Of a DNA stretch of 43,030 nucleotides, positions 1 to 9,500 are shown piece after piece (positions within the stretch are counted from its first letter, which is position 1; every line of letters begins with the position of its first letter). Origin of the DNA: Candidatus Zhuqueibacterota bacterium (GTDB taxonomy: Bacteria; Zhuqueibacterota; Zhuqueibacteria; Residuimicrobiales; Oceaniaggregativiventaceae); the NCBI GenBank assembly GCA_014728085.1, contig WJMF01000119.1, forward strand, positions 1 through 43,030, given 5' to 3'. The notes beneath the pieces are model-generated. The model did not search any database. It saw only the letters and a list, made by a program, of their open reading frames with translations, and was not told the DNA's origin. Made by a program: the position numbers and the translations under genes.

Positions 1-1
1 A

Positions 2-1153
2 AAAGTACATAAAGATACTCTGGCCTTGGAAAATATCCAGCTCTCAAAATCGCGGGGTATTGATTCAGTAAATCAGACTTCCGCCCCAGCTGGATTGTCT
101 GAACACCTGGAGATATCCACAACATCAAAACCGACAAAAAAGGACTCAAATCTTATAAAATCAAACAAAAAGAAGCCTCAGGCAAAGTTGTTATCCACAG
201 AGCAAGATCATAATGTTGAAAAGTTATCCACAAAAAAACTCGCACAAAACATGACAAAGGCGCAAAATAAAACCAAGACGACGGGAACGAAAAATGCCGG
301 TGCAACGAGCTCTGATTCTTCGACTGTAATGATTTCGTCTGCCGACAGGTCATATCGTCATATGAAATTAACCGCCGAAAAATTAAAATTAAAAGCAGCC
401 CGGCAAAGTGTTGGCAGTCAGGTTCGACAATTGTTGCGGGACAACGGCTATAGCGCTTTTGCTGGTGTTTGCGATTCAAGTTCAAATGACAGCAGCCCCT
501 GGATGGCTGCGAACAGACATCCTGATAAAACCCTGATGCCGGAAAAGCACAGAGTGTCCAATGATGGAGTGAAAAGCACATTGTGGCAGCCCGATGGATT
601 TAGGCCTGTAAACAGATGGGCTTTGGGGTTACGGCTTGGGGCTCTTTATCCTGCAGCCCATAACCGAGATATGGCGGTTACGCCGGTGACGGCAGCAATG
701 CTTCGATATCGGCTTTATAAAAACCTTCATCTTTCTGCCCAAATTGGCGGCTTTCGCCTCACAGACGGAAAAAAATACGCTTCACGATCTGCGGATATCC
801 TCACTGTTGATTTAAAAACGCAATTATTCATCAACGACGACGCCAGGTTTCGTTTCTTCGTACATGCAGGTGTCGGCCTAAGCCGTTTTTCTGTTTCGAA
901 TAATGGTTCCTTTTTCTCATCGCAGACCTCGGCATCTCTGTTGGGTGGAGCAGGTGTTGAAATCAGTCTCCATAAAAATCTTGCCCTTGCCGTTACGTGT
1001 GATGTTCGCCAGGTTCAGGGCACGGCCCGGGCAGGAGAGCAGAGTGTGGACCAATATATTTCCGCCCAGATCGGATTTACATACTATATGGGACCAGGCA
1101 AAACCCAAGATCGTCACAGCGAAAATCCTCTTCTTGCCGAAAGGGATAAATAA
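2..1153 (+). CDS. Outer-membrane beta-barrel-type protein, 5' end probably outside the window
   Basis: The frame is open to the left window edge. The first possible start inside it, TTG at 26, has no ribosome binding site, so I read the gene as 5'-truncated. The first ~110 visible residues are hydrophilic, rich in Lys, Thr, Ser and Asn, and low in complexity. From about residue 190 (counted from the TTG) the protein changes to alternating hydrophobic/polar strands with aromatic girdles and Gly-rich turns (for example WALGLRLGALYP, FFVHAGVGLSRF, ISAQIGFTYYMG). This is typical of an 8-strand OmpA/OmpW-like barrel. No signal peptide or transmembrane helix is visible, so either it lies upstream or this is an anti-sigma/linker-barrel fusion as seen in FCB bacteria (inference). 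Specific function is unknown. It is followed by a gene-free stretch and the tRNA. Confidence 0.6.
   Translation, partial: KVHKDTLALENIQLSKSRGIDSVNQTSAPAGLSEHLEISTTSKPTKKDSNLIKSNKKKPQAKLLSTEQDHNVEKLSTKKLAQNMTKAQNKTKTTGTKNAGATSSDSSTVMISSADRSYRHMKLTAEKLKLKAARQSVGSQVRQLLRDNGYSAFAGVCDSSSNDSSPWMAANRHPDKTLMPEKHRVSNDGVKSTLWQPDGFRPVNRWALGLRLGALYPAAHNRDMAVTPVTAAMLRYRLYKNLHLSAQIGGFRLTDGKKYASRSADILTVDLKTQLFINDDARFRFFVHAGVGLSRFSVSNNGSFFSSQTSASLLGGAGVEISLHKNLALAVTCDVRQVQGTARAGEQSVDQYISAQIGFTYYMGPGKTQDRHSENPLLAERDK
113..231 (+). promoter_or_regulatory. Cluster of DnaA-box-like 9-mers inside the first gene
   Basis: TTATCCACA, the exact consensus DnaA box, occurs at 191-199 and again at 223-231. A one-mismatch copy, ATATCCACA, is at 113-121. 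All three have the same orientation, and the two perfect boxes start 32 bp apart, about three helical turns. They lie within the low-complexity coding part of the barrel gene (encoding L-S-T in both perfect copies), so a coding explanation is possible. Whether DnaA binds here is not shown by the sequence. Confidence 0.3.
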
Positions 1154-1294
1154 TTGCCGTGTCATCATCTTGTGACATGAAAATACTTGCAATTATGGCT
1201 ATTTTTTCGTATTATTGTACAAGGGGTTTTCATTTCGACCTTATTTTCAACAGTGGAACAACGTTTTTGGGAACAACTTTTATATAATAGCGTT

Positions 1295-1378
1295 TATAGT
1301 GTAAGCGACAGGAGGTTCCTTCCCCCTTTGAATGCTGACCCCCCTAGGCATTCAAAACCCCTTCTGTCGCTTTTTTTT
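1295..1378 (+). ncRNA. Candidate C-rich small RNA with intrinsic terminator
   Basis: A TATAAT -10 hexamer at 1283-1288 (the -35 is poor) precedes a two-stem structure. The outer stem is a perfect 9-bp AAGCGACAG/CTGTCGCTT (1303-1311 with 1364-1372). The inner stem is a 7-bp TGAATGC/GCATTCA (1329-1335 with 1348-1354). It runs into a T-tract at 1371-1378. Three unpaired C-tracts (1322-1326, 1339-1344, 1358-1361) lie in the internal and apical loops and could pair with Shine-Dalgarno sequences, as in known C-rich sRNAs (inference). It could instead be just the terminator of the upstream transcript. No RNA family is recognised. Confidence 0.4.
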
Positions 1379-1416
1379 ATTGATGAAGCAAAGAAAAAGG
1401 TGCACATTTTTTTCAG

Positions 1417-1490
1417 GCGCCCGTAGCTCAATTGGATAGAGCTTCTGACTTCGGATCAGAAGGTTGGGGATTCGAGTTCCTCCGGGCGCG
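1417..1490 (+). tRNA. tRNA-Arg (anticodon TCG)
   Basis: A full cloverleaf can be drawn. The acceptor stem GCGCCCG (1417-1423) pairs with CGGGCGC (1483-1489). The D stem is GCTC/GAGC (1426-1429/1439-1442). The anticodon stem TCTGA/TCAGA (1444-1448/1456-1460) encloses loop CTTCGGA, with anticodon TCG at 1451-1453. The T-arm (1466-1482) has loop TTCGAGT. The discriminator base is G1490 and CCA is not encoded. It reads CGA codons, plus other CGN codons depending on modification. A T-run follows at 1492-1497. Confidence 0.95.
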
Positions 1491-1757
1491 CTTTTTTCTA
1501 ACCAATTTTTCCCTCAAGCAGACTAATTTTATTATTGTGCAATATATCTATCTTTTTCCGACCAGACAAATTGCGGCGGATAACACGTTACCTGCAATCT
1601 GATGAATCGGGTCATCCTCAGTTAGGTGGCCAGGCCTGTGGATTATAGCGGATTTTCATTCTCTTAAACGGGTCTTGTCGGAGAAGGTGATGGCTGCAAT
1701 TGAAAAAGACCGGTTGGCGCGACAGGGGTAAAGAGGTCATTTCGGTTTGATTGACTC

Positions 1758-2468
1758 TTAGATCCGGTGGTTTGCAATCAACAGCGAAGACGGATCGAGT
1801 TTGAGCGGCAATTTATCCGGTTTGGTCTCGTCATAACATTTTAACATTACCAGGTCCACATAGTTTTGCAGCGGATTCAGCATAATGATAACGTCCAGCG
1901 CCGTTTTTAGGCGATTCACAGGGGATGGAATTCCATCTTTATCAATATCAAGTTCTTCCCGGTGAAGTGTGGCGGAGAACCACATTTCAACACTGTAGAG
2001 GTTGGCGATATCCCGCCAAGCTTTCATTTTTTTCGGGCTTGCCTGATCGAAATCAAAGCCGTCTATAATCAGGGTGGCCGGATCGAAGGCGGTGTTCCGC
2101 AACAGTCTCGCTATGCTCTCCTTGATTTCTTCATAGCTGATCTGCCGGTTTTTTAGATGGAGAATCAGACGATTGCGAATGATCTCATCAAAAGCGTCTT
2201 GTTTATCTTCGAGCTTGTAGGTTTTTGACAGTTCATCGAAAACCTGTTCATACCAGTTTTCGATATGGTGGGGGTCGTCGGCAAAGGAGAGGTGCAGAAC
2301 TTTTTGTCCGCGCATCATTTTATCGATGGAAATGTGTACCAGACTAGCCGTTTTGCCGACTCCTTTTCTCGCCGTAAACACACCCAACTTTTTTGATCCC
2401 AATCCTCCCTGAAGGCTTTTCTCCAGTACCCGAATCGGGCTTTTCTTGATAATATCTTCTTTCAGCAT
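1758..2468 (-). CDS. P-loop ATPase of unknown role (RecA-like fold)
   Basis: A 236-residue soluble protein. The Walker A motif ARKGVGKTA is at residues 33-41 and a Walker B-like strand ATLIIDGFDF at about 131-140. The C-terminal half has further beta-strands (VEMWFSATLH, LDVIIMLNP), as in RecA/KaiC/RepA-type NTPases. ATG start, with an AAAGGA sequence about 9 nt upstream (read on the minus strand). It lies 86 nt downstream of fusA on the same strand, with no clear terminator between them, so read-through is possible. I do not recognise a named family. A role in regulation or DNA/ATP-dependent switching would be a guess. Confidence 0.75.
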   Translation of the reverse strand: MLKEDIIKKSPIRVLEKSLQGGLGSKKLGVFTARKGVGKTASLVHISIDKMMRGQKVLHLSFADDPHHIENWYEQVFDELSKTYKLEDKQDAFDEIIRNRLILHLKNRQISYEEIKESIARLLRNTAFDPATLIIDGFDFDQASPKKMKAWRDIANLYSVEMWFSATLHREELDIDKDGIPSPVNRLKTALDVIIMLNPLQNYVDLVMLKCYDETKPDKLPLKLDPSSLLIANHRI

Positions 2469-2554
2469 TTCAATATCCTTTAAGAAGCTATATATTCTCA
2501 GTTGTCAGGCTTTATAGAAATATATAAATGTATGGTAAAAGTCCAAACACATTT

Positions 2555-4639
2555 TCACGATTTATTCTTTTCCGCAAATTCTTTTTTCAATTCTTCTGCA
2601 ATGCTTTCCGGCACTTTACCGTATTTTGAAAACTCCATGGTGAATTCGGCCTTGCCCTGGGTGGCAGATCTCAAAACGGTTGAATATCCAAACATCTCAC
2701 TAAGGGGCACTTCTGCTTCCACATGGGTAAACGCATTATCTTCTGTTGCACTTGTAATGATACCACGGCGCTGGTTAAGTGTACTGATAATATTGCCCTG
2801 GAATTCCGATGGGGCTTCCACAGAAACACGCATAATGGGCTCGAGGATGACCGGTTTACAGCGGGAATACCAGTGCCGGAAGGCGTTCCATGACGCTGTT
2901 TGAAAGGCCATATCGGATGAATCCACCGGGTGATAATTGCCATCATTCAGGGTTACCCTGACACCGACGATTGGGAATCCGGTTAGTGTTCCTTTTTGCA
3001 GTGCTGCTTCAATTCCTTTACGGCATGCCGGAATGTATTCCGATGGAATCACACCGCCCTTTATTTCGTCGATGAATTCAAAGGTTCCCTCTCCGTCGCG
3101 AAAGGGCTCGATAATACCGGCGACGCGCGCGTACTGACCGGCACCACCAGTTTGTTTTTTATGAATATAGTCGAACGTTGTTTTTTGAGAAATACTTTCG
3201 CGATAGGCAACCTGTGGTGGTCCCACTTTTAGGTTGACATTGTATTCACGGCGCATGCGTTCGAGATAGACATCCAGATGGAGTTCGCCCATGCCCTTTA
3301 TAATGGTTTCGTGGGTTTCCGGATCGATACCGGATTGAAAAGTGGGATCTTCTTTATTAAACCGATTTAATGCCTTGGCCATATTTTCAGCTGATTTGTT
3401 ATCTGGAGCATTCACCGACAATGAGATGACCGGATCGGGCACATACATAGAGGTCATGGTGATATTCACACTGCCATCGGTAAAAGTATCCCCGGTCGCA
3501 CAATCGACGCCAAACATCGCCACAATTTCTCCGGCCCGGGCTTTTTCGATATCCTGCATTTTATCTGCATGCATACGGATCAGGCGGCCCACCCGTACTT
3601 TTTTGCCGGTTCGCATATTGATAATATCGTCGCCTTTTTGAATCGAGCCCTGATAAATGCGTATATAGGTGAGTTGGCCAAAACGGGTGTCATCCAGCTT
3701 GAAGGCCAGCAATACGGCGGGCTTTTCCGGATTCGATTCCAGAGAGACCTGCATCTCGTCATGGTCCAAATCCAGCCCGGTGTTTTCGATATCATAGGGA
3801 GACGGAAGATATTTATTGACCGCTTCGAGAAGCGGTTGCACACCCTTGTTTTTAAATGCACTCCCGAGAAAGACCGGTGTCATCTGCAGCGACAGCGTTC
3901 CGGCCCTTACTGCTTCATAGACCAAATCTTCGCTGACACGGTCTTCGAGATAAGCCTCGGCCAGGTCGTCGGAATACATTGAGGCCGTATCGAGAAGAAT
4001 GTCTCGTTTTTCCAGCGCATCATTCATACCGTCGGCAGGAATTTCTTTTTCCACCACTTTTTCACCAAACTCACCTTCGAAATAAAACGCTTTCATTTTT
4101 ACCAGATCGATGATGCCCTCAAACTCCGCCTCCTTTCCGATCGGCAACTGCATTAGGATGGCGTTGTGATTGAGTTTGTCCCTGAGTTGTTGAACGACGT
4201 TGAAGGGATTGGCTCCCATTCGGTCCATTTTGTTGATAAAGGCGAGGCGAGGCACTTTATATCGACTCATCTGCCTGTCGACTGTCAGTGATTGAGATTG
4301 TACGCCTCCAACCGCACATAATACCAGAATGGCGCCATCAAGAACGCGCAGCGACCGTTCAACTTCAATCGTAAAGTCGACGTGTCCGGGCGTATCGATA
4401 ATATTGATTTTATGATTTTTCCATTCAACATGCGTTGAGGCGGATTGTATGGTAATTCCGCGTTCTCGTTCCAGCTCCATCGAATCCATGGTGGCACCAA
4501 TACCATCGCGTCCTCTGACTTCGTGAATACGATTGATTCGATTGGTATAAAAGAGAATCCGTTCCGTTAAGGTGGTTTTTCCGGAATCAATATGGGCGCT
4601 AATGCCAATATTTCGCATGGTTTCCAAATATTTACTCAT
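2555..4639 (-). CDS. fusA: Elongation factor G, spd/mitochondrial EFG1-like
   Basis: Translational GTPase that drives ribosomal translocation. From the chosen ATG the protein is 694 residues, the usual EF-G length. An in-frame extension of 23 residues back to 4708 has no family support. GTPase motifs: G1 AHIDSGKTT (15-23), the switch-I segment around GITIQSA (61-67), G3 DTPGH (82-86), G4 NKMD (136-139). Domains II-V follow, ending with a Lys/Glu-rich tail. The [13 protein letters not shown] start and the [17 protein letters not shown] stretch resemble spdEFG1 and mitochondrial EFG1 rather than the AHVDAGKTT of canonical bacterial EF-G. It stands apart from any str operon (no rpsL, rpsG or tuf here), as expected for spd-type EF-Gs. 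An spdEFG2 recycling partner would be expected elsewhere. Confidence 0.93.
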   Translation of the reverse strand: MSKYLETMRNIGISAHIDSGKTTLTERILFYTNRINRIHEVRGRDGIGATMDSMELERERGITIQSASTHVEWKNHKINIIDTPGHVDFTIEVERSLRVLDGAILVLCAVGGVQSQSLTVDRQMSRYKVPRLAFINKMDRMGANPFNVVQQLRDKLNHNAILMQLPIGKEAEFEGIIDLVKMKAFYFEGEFGEKVVEKEIPADGMNDALEKRDILLDTASMYSDDLAEAYLEDRVSEDLVYEAVRAGTLSLQMTPVFLGSAFKNKGVQPLLEAVNKYLPSPYDIENTGLDLDHDEMQVSLESNPEKPAVLLAFKLDDTRFGQLTYIRIYQGSIQKGDDIINMRTGKKVRVGRLIRMHADKMQDIEKARAGEIVAMFGVDCATGDTFTDGSVNITMTSMYVPDPVISLSVNAPDNKSAENMAKALNRFNKEDPTFQSGIDPETHETIIKGMGELHLDVYLERMRREYNVNLKVGPPQVAYRESISQKTTFDYIHKKQTGGAGQYARVAGIIEPFRDGEGTFEFIDEIKGGVIPSEYIPACRKGIEAALQKGTLTGFPIVGVRVTLNDGNYHPVDSSDMAFQTASWNAFRHWYSRCKPVILEPIMRVSVEAPSEFQGNIISTLNQRRGIITSATEDNAFTHVEAEVPLSEMFGYSTVLRSATQGKAEFTMEFSKYGKVPESIAEELKKEFAEKNKS

Positions 4640-4670
4640 ATTTTTCTCAAAGGTGTTTATTGATACAGGG

Positions 4671-4699
4671 ATTATATGGTTTATTGAATACGCAAAAAG
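4671..4699 (-). promoter_or_regulatory. Possible fusA promoter
   Basis: Read on the minus strand, there is a perfect TATAAT (4671-4676) and, 17 bp upstream, only a weak CTTTTT -35 (4694-4699). The inferred start of transcription lies about 25 nt before the fusA ATG. Confidence 0.4.
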
Positions 4700-4791
4700 T
4701 GTAAACATATAATTTACAAAAATTCGTTTTAAAAAACAAATTAATTATTTTCGACTTTTAACAGAAATTTTTACCTTCACACATTCTTTAC

Positions 4792-4820
4792 TTGATGATT
4801 CTGCTTTTTTTTGTTATTTT
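4792..4820 (+). promoter_or_regulatory. Sigma-70-like promoter of the phosphatidyltransferase gene
   Basis: TTGATG (4792-4797), a 17-bp spacer and TATTTT (4815-4820) lie 34 nt before the start codon. The same pair of hexamers and spacing recurs before the lipoprotein gene at the right end of the window. Confidence 0.5.
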
Positions 4821-4854
4821 CTCTAGAGTGTAAACTGTTTAGTTGGATAGAGAT

Positions 4855-5424
4855 ATGAAAATGGCCAATTTATTAACCCTGTCGCGCATTTTTTTTGCGC
4901 CTCTTTTTATTCTTTTTTTTCTCATCAATACCACATGGTCTCTCGCCATTTGTATTTTAATCGTGTTCCTGATTGAACTGACCGATTTTTTCGATGGACG
5001 GGTTGCCCGAAAACGCGAAGAGATCACTGATTTTGGCAAATTAATGGATCCATTTGCGGACAGTGTTGCGCGGTTTTCCATTTTTTTGTGTTTTCTCGAT
5101 TATGAGCTGGCTCCGGTCTGGATTATAGTTATTTTTTTCTACCGCGACGTTCTGGTCTCAGTTATTCGATTGTTTTCGATTAAATTCGGGGTTGTGGTTT
5201 CAGCGAGAAGGAGCGGAAAAATCAAGGCCTGGGCACAGGGGTTGGCAATTTTTGCAGTCTTGGGGCTTTTGTTATTTGATAAACTCGATCTTATATCCTG
5301 GCCTGTCCCTCTCTTTGCCAAATGGTTAATCATCGCCGCTGCTGTTGTAACGCTGTGGTCCGGTATCGATTACTGGAAAGCGAACAAGCATATGTTCCAT
5401 CGCGCTCGTAAAATTGAACGTTGA
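4855..5424 (+). CDS. CDP-alcohol phosphatidyltransferase (PgsA-like)
   Basis: Integral inner-membrane enzyme that condenses CDP-diacylglycerol with an alcohol such as glycerol-3-phosphate to make phospholipid. The family signature D-x2-D-G-x2-A-R-x8-G-x3-D-x3-D is complete (DFFDGRVAR, then GKLMDPFAD). About five to six hydrophobic helices follow the cytoplasmic active site. Length is about 189 residues, normal for PgsA. Three starts are possible: TTG 4843, ATG 4855, ATG 4861. I prefer 4855 because a GGATAGAGAT sequence sits just upstream. The acceptor (glycerol-3-phosphate, inositol-phosphate or other) cannot be read from the motif, so the symbol is left empty. It is divergent from fusA. Confidence 0.88.
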   Translation: MKMANLLTLSRIFFAPLFILFFLINTTWSLAICILIVFLIELTDFFDGRVARKREEITDFGKLMDPFADSVARFSIFLCFLDYELAPVWIIVIFFYRDVLVSVIRLFSIKFGVVVSARRSGKIKAWAQGLAIFAVLGLLLFDKLDLISWPVPLFAKWLIIAAAVVTLWSGIDYWKANKHMFHRARKIER

Positions 5425-5479
5425 GAATATTCTATAATCAGCATTAGCGAGATGTAAAGGGCAAACAGGAAAAGAACGA

Positions 5480-6295
5480 TTACAGGTAGGGGATGAGTTC
5501 TTTTACGCTATCAACCACTATATCCGGTTGGTCTTTGGAAACAGCCAGCATCTCTTTTGTCGTCTCCCCACTCAATACCAGAACAGCCAGCATGTTTGAT
5601 TGTTCGGCCATCCTGATGTCCGTATATAAACGATCACCGATAAAGGCAATTTCTTCCGGCTTTGCCTTGGCCCGTTTGCAGATTGCGTTTACAGCTTCAG
5701 CGGTTGGTTTTCCCACCACGACCGGTGTTTTACCGCCGGTTGCGGTCTGAAAGAGAGAGATGAATGAACCAACGTCAGGCTTGAAGATGTTTTTGCTAAC
5801 CGGGCAGAGAAGGTCGGCATGCGTGGCGACATATGGCAGATCTTTTATGATCAGATCATAACAGGTATGAATTTTTTCATAAGTTAATTCCGTATCAAAA
5901 GTCAGGACAACGGCTTTGGGCAAGTGGTCTGTTTTCACCTCTTGATTCGACAAAAGGCGAAAGCCGTGGGTGGTAAAATCGTTTTGCAGATCGCGGGTAG
6001 ACACCAGATAGATTTCCGGAAAAATATGGTGCTGTTTTAAATAGGATATGGCACAATCTGCGGATGTGATCAGATAGTCATCATGAGCCGGAAAACCGAT
6101 CTCCTTGAGTTTGTTCAGATAGCTTTGCCGCGATTTGGAAGAGTTGTTGGTAAAATAAAAAAGATTCTTGTTGGAGTCGAGCACGCTTTGCAAAAAGGCG
6201 AAAGAAAAGTCAAATGGCTTTTGATCCAGATAAAGCGTACCGTCAAGGTCGCAAACAATCGCTTTGCAGGTTTTTAATCTTTCGTATGCTTTCAT
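5480..6295 (-). CDS. HAD-superfamily IIA phosphatase (NagD/phosphoglycolate phosphatase-like)
   Basis: A 271-residue cytoplasmic hydrolase. HAD motif I is VCDLDGTLY (nucleophile Asp16, acid/base Asp18), motif II FYFTNNSS (about 46-53), the motif III Lys is in VVVGKPT, and motif IV is FIGDRLYTDI. The IIA-type cap lies between motifs II and III, matching NagD, p-nitrophenylphosphatase and eukaryotic phosphoglycolate phosphatase. Substrate is probably a small sugar phosphate or nucleotide, but cannot be assigned. ATG start with GGGAGAAAT immediately upstream. It is convergent with the phosphatidyltransferase gene and divergent from the pyruvate:ferredoxin oxidoreductase. Confidence 0.88.
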   Translation of the reverse strand: MKAYERLKTCKAIVCDLDGTLYLDQKPFDFSFAFLQSVLDSNKNLFYFTNNSSKSRQSYLNKLKEIGFPAHDDYLITSADCAISYLKQHHIFPEIYLVSTRDLQNDFTTHGFRLLSNQEVKTDHLPKAVVLTFDTELTYEKIHTCYDLIIKDLPYVATHADLLCPVSKNIFKPDVGSFISLFQTATGGKTPVVVGKPTAEAVNAICKRAKAKPEEIAFIGDRLYTDIRMAEQSNMLAVLVLSGETTKEMLAVSKDQPDIVVDSVKELIPYL

Positions 6296-6363
6296 ATTTC
6301 TCCCAATATTTCAAGCTTTTCAATTAATCAAAATATAGTGAAAAAAGCAAGAAATTAAATGAC

Positions 6364-6392
6364 TTGCATAAAAGCAATAAATTTGCTAATTT
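6364..6392 (+). promoter_or_regulatory. Possible promoter of the pyruvate:ferredoxin oxidoreductase gene
   Basis: TTGCAT (6364-6369), a 17-bp spacer and TAATTT (6387-6392). It would give a leader of about 100 nt before the ATG at 6503, which has a good GGAGG at 6490-6494. The surrounding 6296-6502 region is AT-rich and otherwise featureless. Confidence 0.35.
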
Positions 6393-6502
6393 AAATTTTC
6401 TTATATTCCCCGTTTTCCAGAGGTATATCCCGGCGCGATGTCCAATTCATTATATTAAAATTACTATTTGATATATTCATATACTTTTTTGGAGGTTATC
6501 GA

Positions 6503-9500
6503 ATGACACGAAAAATGGTCACACTAGACGGAAATGAAGCTGCTGCTTATGTTGCTCACAAGATCAATGAGGTCATCGCTATTTATCCCATTACGCCCTC
6601 TTCGCCCATGGGAGAATGGTCGGATGCCTTCTCAGCAGCAGGCCAAAAGAATATCTGGGGCACCATACCCCAGGTTACGGAAATGCAAAGTGAGGGTGGG
6701 GCTGCCGGTGCGGTTCACGGCGCCTTGCAGACCGGCGCGCTTACCACAACCTTTACCGCTTCCCAGGGGTTGTTGTTAATGATTCCGAATATGTACAAAA
6801 TCGCCGGCGAATTAACGCCGACGGTATTTCATGTATCAGCAAGAACGGTAGCGACACACGCGCTCTCCATTTTTGGTGATCATAGCGACGTTATGGCCAC
6901 GCGACAAACCGGATTTGCTCTTTTGGCTTCCGCTTCTATTCAGGAGATCATGGATTTTGCCGTAATCGCACAGGCAGCTTCATTAAAAAGCCGTATACCT
7001 TTTGTGCATTTTTTTGATGGATTCCGCTCTTCTCATGAGGTTCAAAAAGTTGAGCAGCTTGAAATGGATGATTTACGCGCCATGATAGAGGATGATGATG
7101 TTTTTGCTCACCGCATGCGCGGATTGTCCCCCGATCATCCGGTTCTTCGCGGAACCGCCCAAAACCCGGATGTTTTTTTCCAGGCCCGGGAAACGGTTAA
7201 TCCTTATTACGACAGGGCCCCCGGGATTGTTCAGGAGATGATGAACCGATTCGCCAAAACCGTCGGCCGGCAGTATAATCTTTTTGATTATGTCGGCGCT
7301 GATGATGCCGACCGTATTATCGTTTTGATGGGCTCTGGTGCGGAAACCGCTCATGAGGCTGCCCAGTATTTGGCTGAAACAGGAGAATCTGTTGGTGTGG
7401 TGAAAGCGCGGCTCTATCGTCCATTCTCTATTGATGCCCTGATGGAGACGTTGCCAAAATCGGTAAAATCTATTGCTGTGCTGGACAGAACGAAAGAGCC
7501 CGGCAGTGTCGGCGAGCCTCTTTATCTGGATGTTGTAAACGCTTTGAATGAAACCCGTGCCGCTGGAAATCTGCCCTTTAAGGAAATGCCCGCTGTTGTT
7601 GGTGGCCGCTACGGTCTCTCCTCCAAGGAGTTTACGCCGGCAATGATCAAAGGTGTTTTTGACGAGCTGAAAAAAAAGACCCCCAAGAATCACTTTACAG
7701 TGGGAATCGAGGATGACAAGACCCAAACCCACATTGGCTACGATCCTGATTTTACCACCGAGAGCGATGATGTGGTTCGTGGCTTGTTTTACGGACTTGG
7801 ATCTGATGGTACTGTTGGCGCCAATAAAAATTCAATCAAGATAATCGGTGAGGAAACTGATAATTATGCCCAGGGGTACTTTGTTTATGATTCGAAAAAA
7901 GCCGGCTCGGTAACGGTTTCACACCTTCGCTTTGGCCCGAGACCGATTCACTCAACCTATCTCATCAACAAAGCCAATTTTATTGCTTGTCATCAGCAGA
8001 TATTTTTAGAACGCTTTAATATGCTCGAAAATGCAGTGGAAGGAGCAACCTTTTTGCTCAATACTCAGGCAGAGAAGGATCATGCCTGGGATTCTCTGCC
8101 AAAAGAGTTCCAGAAAGAGTTGATCGATAAGAAGATGAAGTTTTATGTTATCGATGCCTATGATGTGGCTAAAAAGACCGGAATGGGAGTAAGAATTAAT
8201 ACTATCATGCAGACCTGCTTTTTTGCCATTTCCGGAGTTCTGCCGCGCGATGAAGCGATTCGCTATATTAAAGATGCGATCAAGAAAACCTATGGCAAAA
8301 AAGGCGAGCAGATTGTTCAAAAGAATTATAAAGCCGTTGATCAGGCGCTAGCCAATTTGCATGAAATCGAGGTTCCGGAAAAAGTCACCAGCGACCAATC
8401 AATGCCTGCCATTATTTCCAAGGAAGCGCCGGATTATGTGCAGACAGTGGTTGCCAAAATCATGAAAAACAAAGGAGATGATTTACCGGTTAGTGCATTC
8501 AGTGAAGACGGCACCTTTCCAACCGCCACGACCCAATGGGAAAAGAGAAATGTGGGTTTGGAAATTCCGGTGTGGGATCCCGATGTCTGTATTCAGTGCG
8601 GTAAATGTTCCATGGTTTGTCCACATGCAACCATTCGTCAAAAAGTTTATGATCCCAGGTTTCTCAAAGAGGCGCCGGAAACCTTCAAATCGGCGGATGC
8701 CAGGGGCAAAGATTTTCCCGAGGGGTACAAGTTTACCCTGCAGGTTGCCGCTGAAGATTGTACCGGCTGTGGATTATGCATAGAGGCTTGTCCGGCAAAG
8801 AACAAGGAAGAGCCTGGTAAAAAAGCGATCAATATGGCGCCGCAACCGCCGTTGCGGGAACAAGAGCGAGAAAACTATAAATTTTTCCTGGAAAAGATAC
8901 CAGAGCTCGACCGGACAAAAGTTAAAATTCAAACCGTCAAGGGTTCACAAATGTTGCGGCCGCTGTTTGAATATTCCGGTGCTTGTTCAGGATGTGGTGA
9001 AACGCCATATGTTAAACTCGTTACCCAGCTTTTTGGTGACCGTATGATCATTGCCAATGCTACCGGTTGTTCATCCATTTACGGCGGCAATTTACCGACA
9101 ACCCCCTATTGTGTCGATGAAAATGGACGGGGGCCGGCATGGTCAAATTCTCTTTTTGAGGATAACGCCGAGTTTGGGTTAGGGTTTCGCCTCACATTGG
9201 ATAAACAAATCGAATTCGCCTCAGAGCTTGTACAAGCCCTCTCTTCTCAACTAGGTGACGAGCTGGTTGCGGGGTTGTTGCAGTCGGAACAAGAGAATGA
9301 AGCCGGAATTAATGAACAACGCCAGCGAGTCAAGGCTTTGAAAGAAAAATTAAAAAACATTAAAACAATAGAGGCCCGACAGCTTGAATCAATCTCTGAT
9401 GTACTGGTAAAAAAATCGGTCTGGATAATTGGCGGCGATGGTTGGGCTTATGATATCGGTTTTGGCGGACTCGACCACGTCATGGCCTCGGGACGCAATG

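Noticed and set aside
153-581. 142-residue minus-strand frame
   Set aside because: Antisense to the barrel gene, Cys/His/Phe-rich random-looking translation and no start signals.
1187-1426. 79-residue plus-strand frame
   Set aside because: Overlaps the structured RNA candidate and the start of the tRNA; no ribosome binding site or domain.
4640-4708. 23-residue N-terminal extension of EF-G
   Set aside because: The family starts close to the P-loop as with ATG 4639; the extension also overlaps the predicted promoter.
7073-7732. 219-residue minus-strand frame inside nifJ
   Set aside because: Lies wholly within the conserved PFOR coding sequence; composition is that of a shadow frame.
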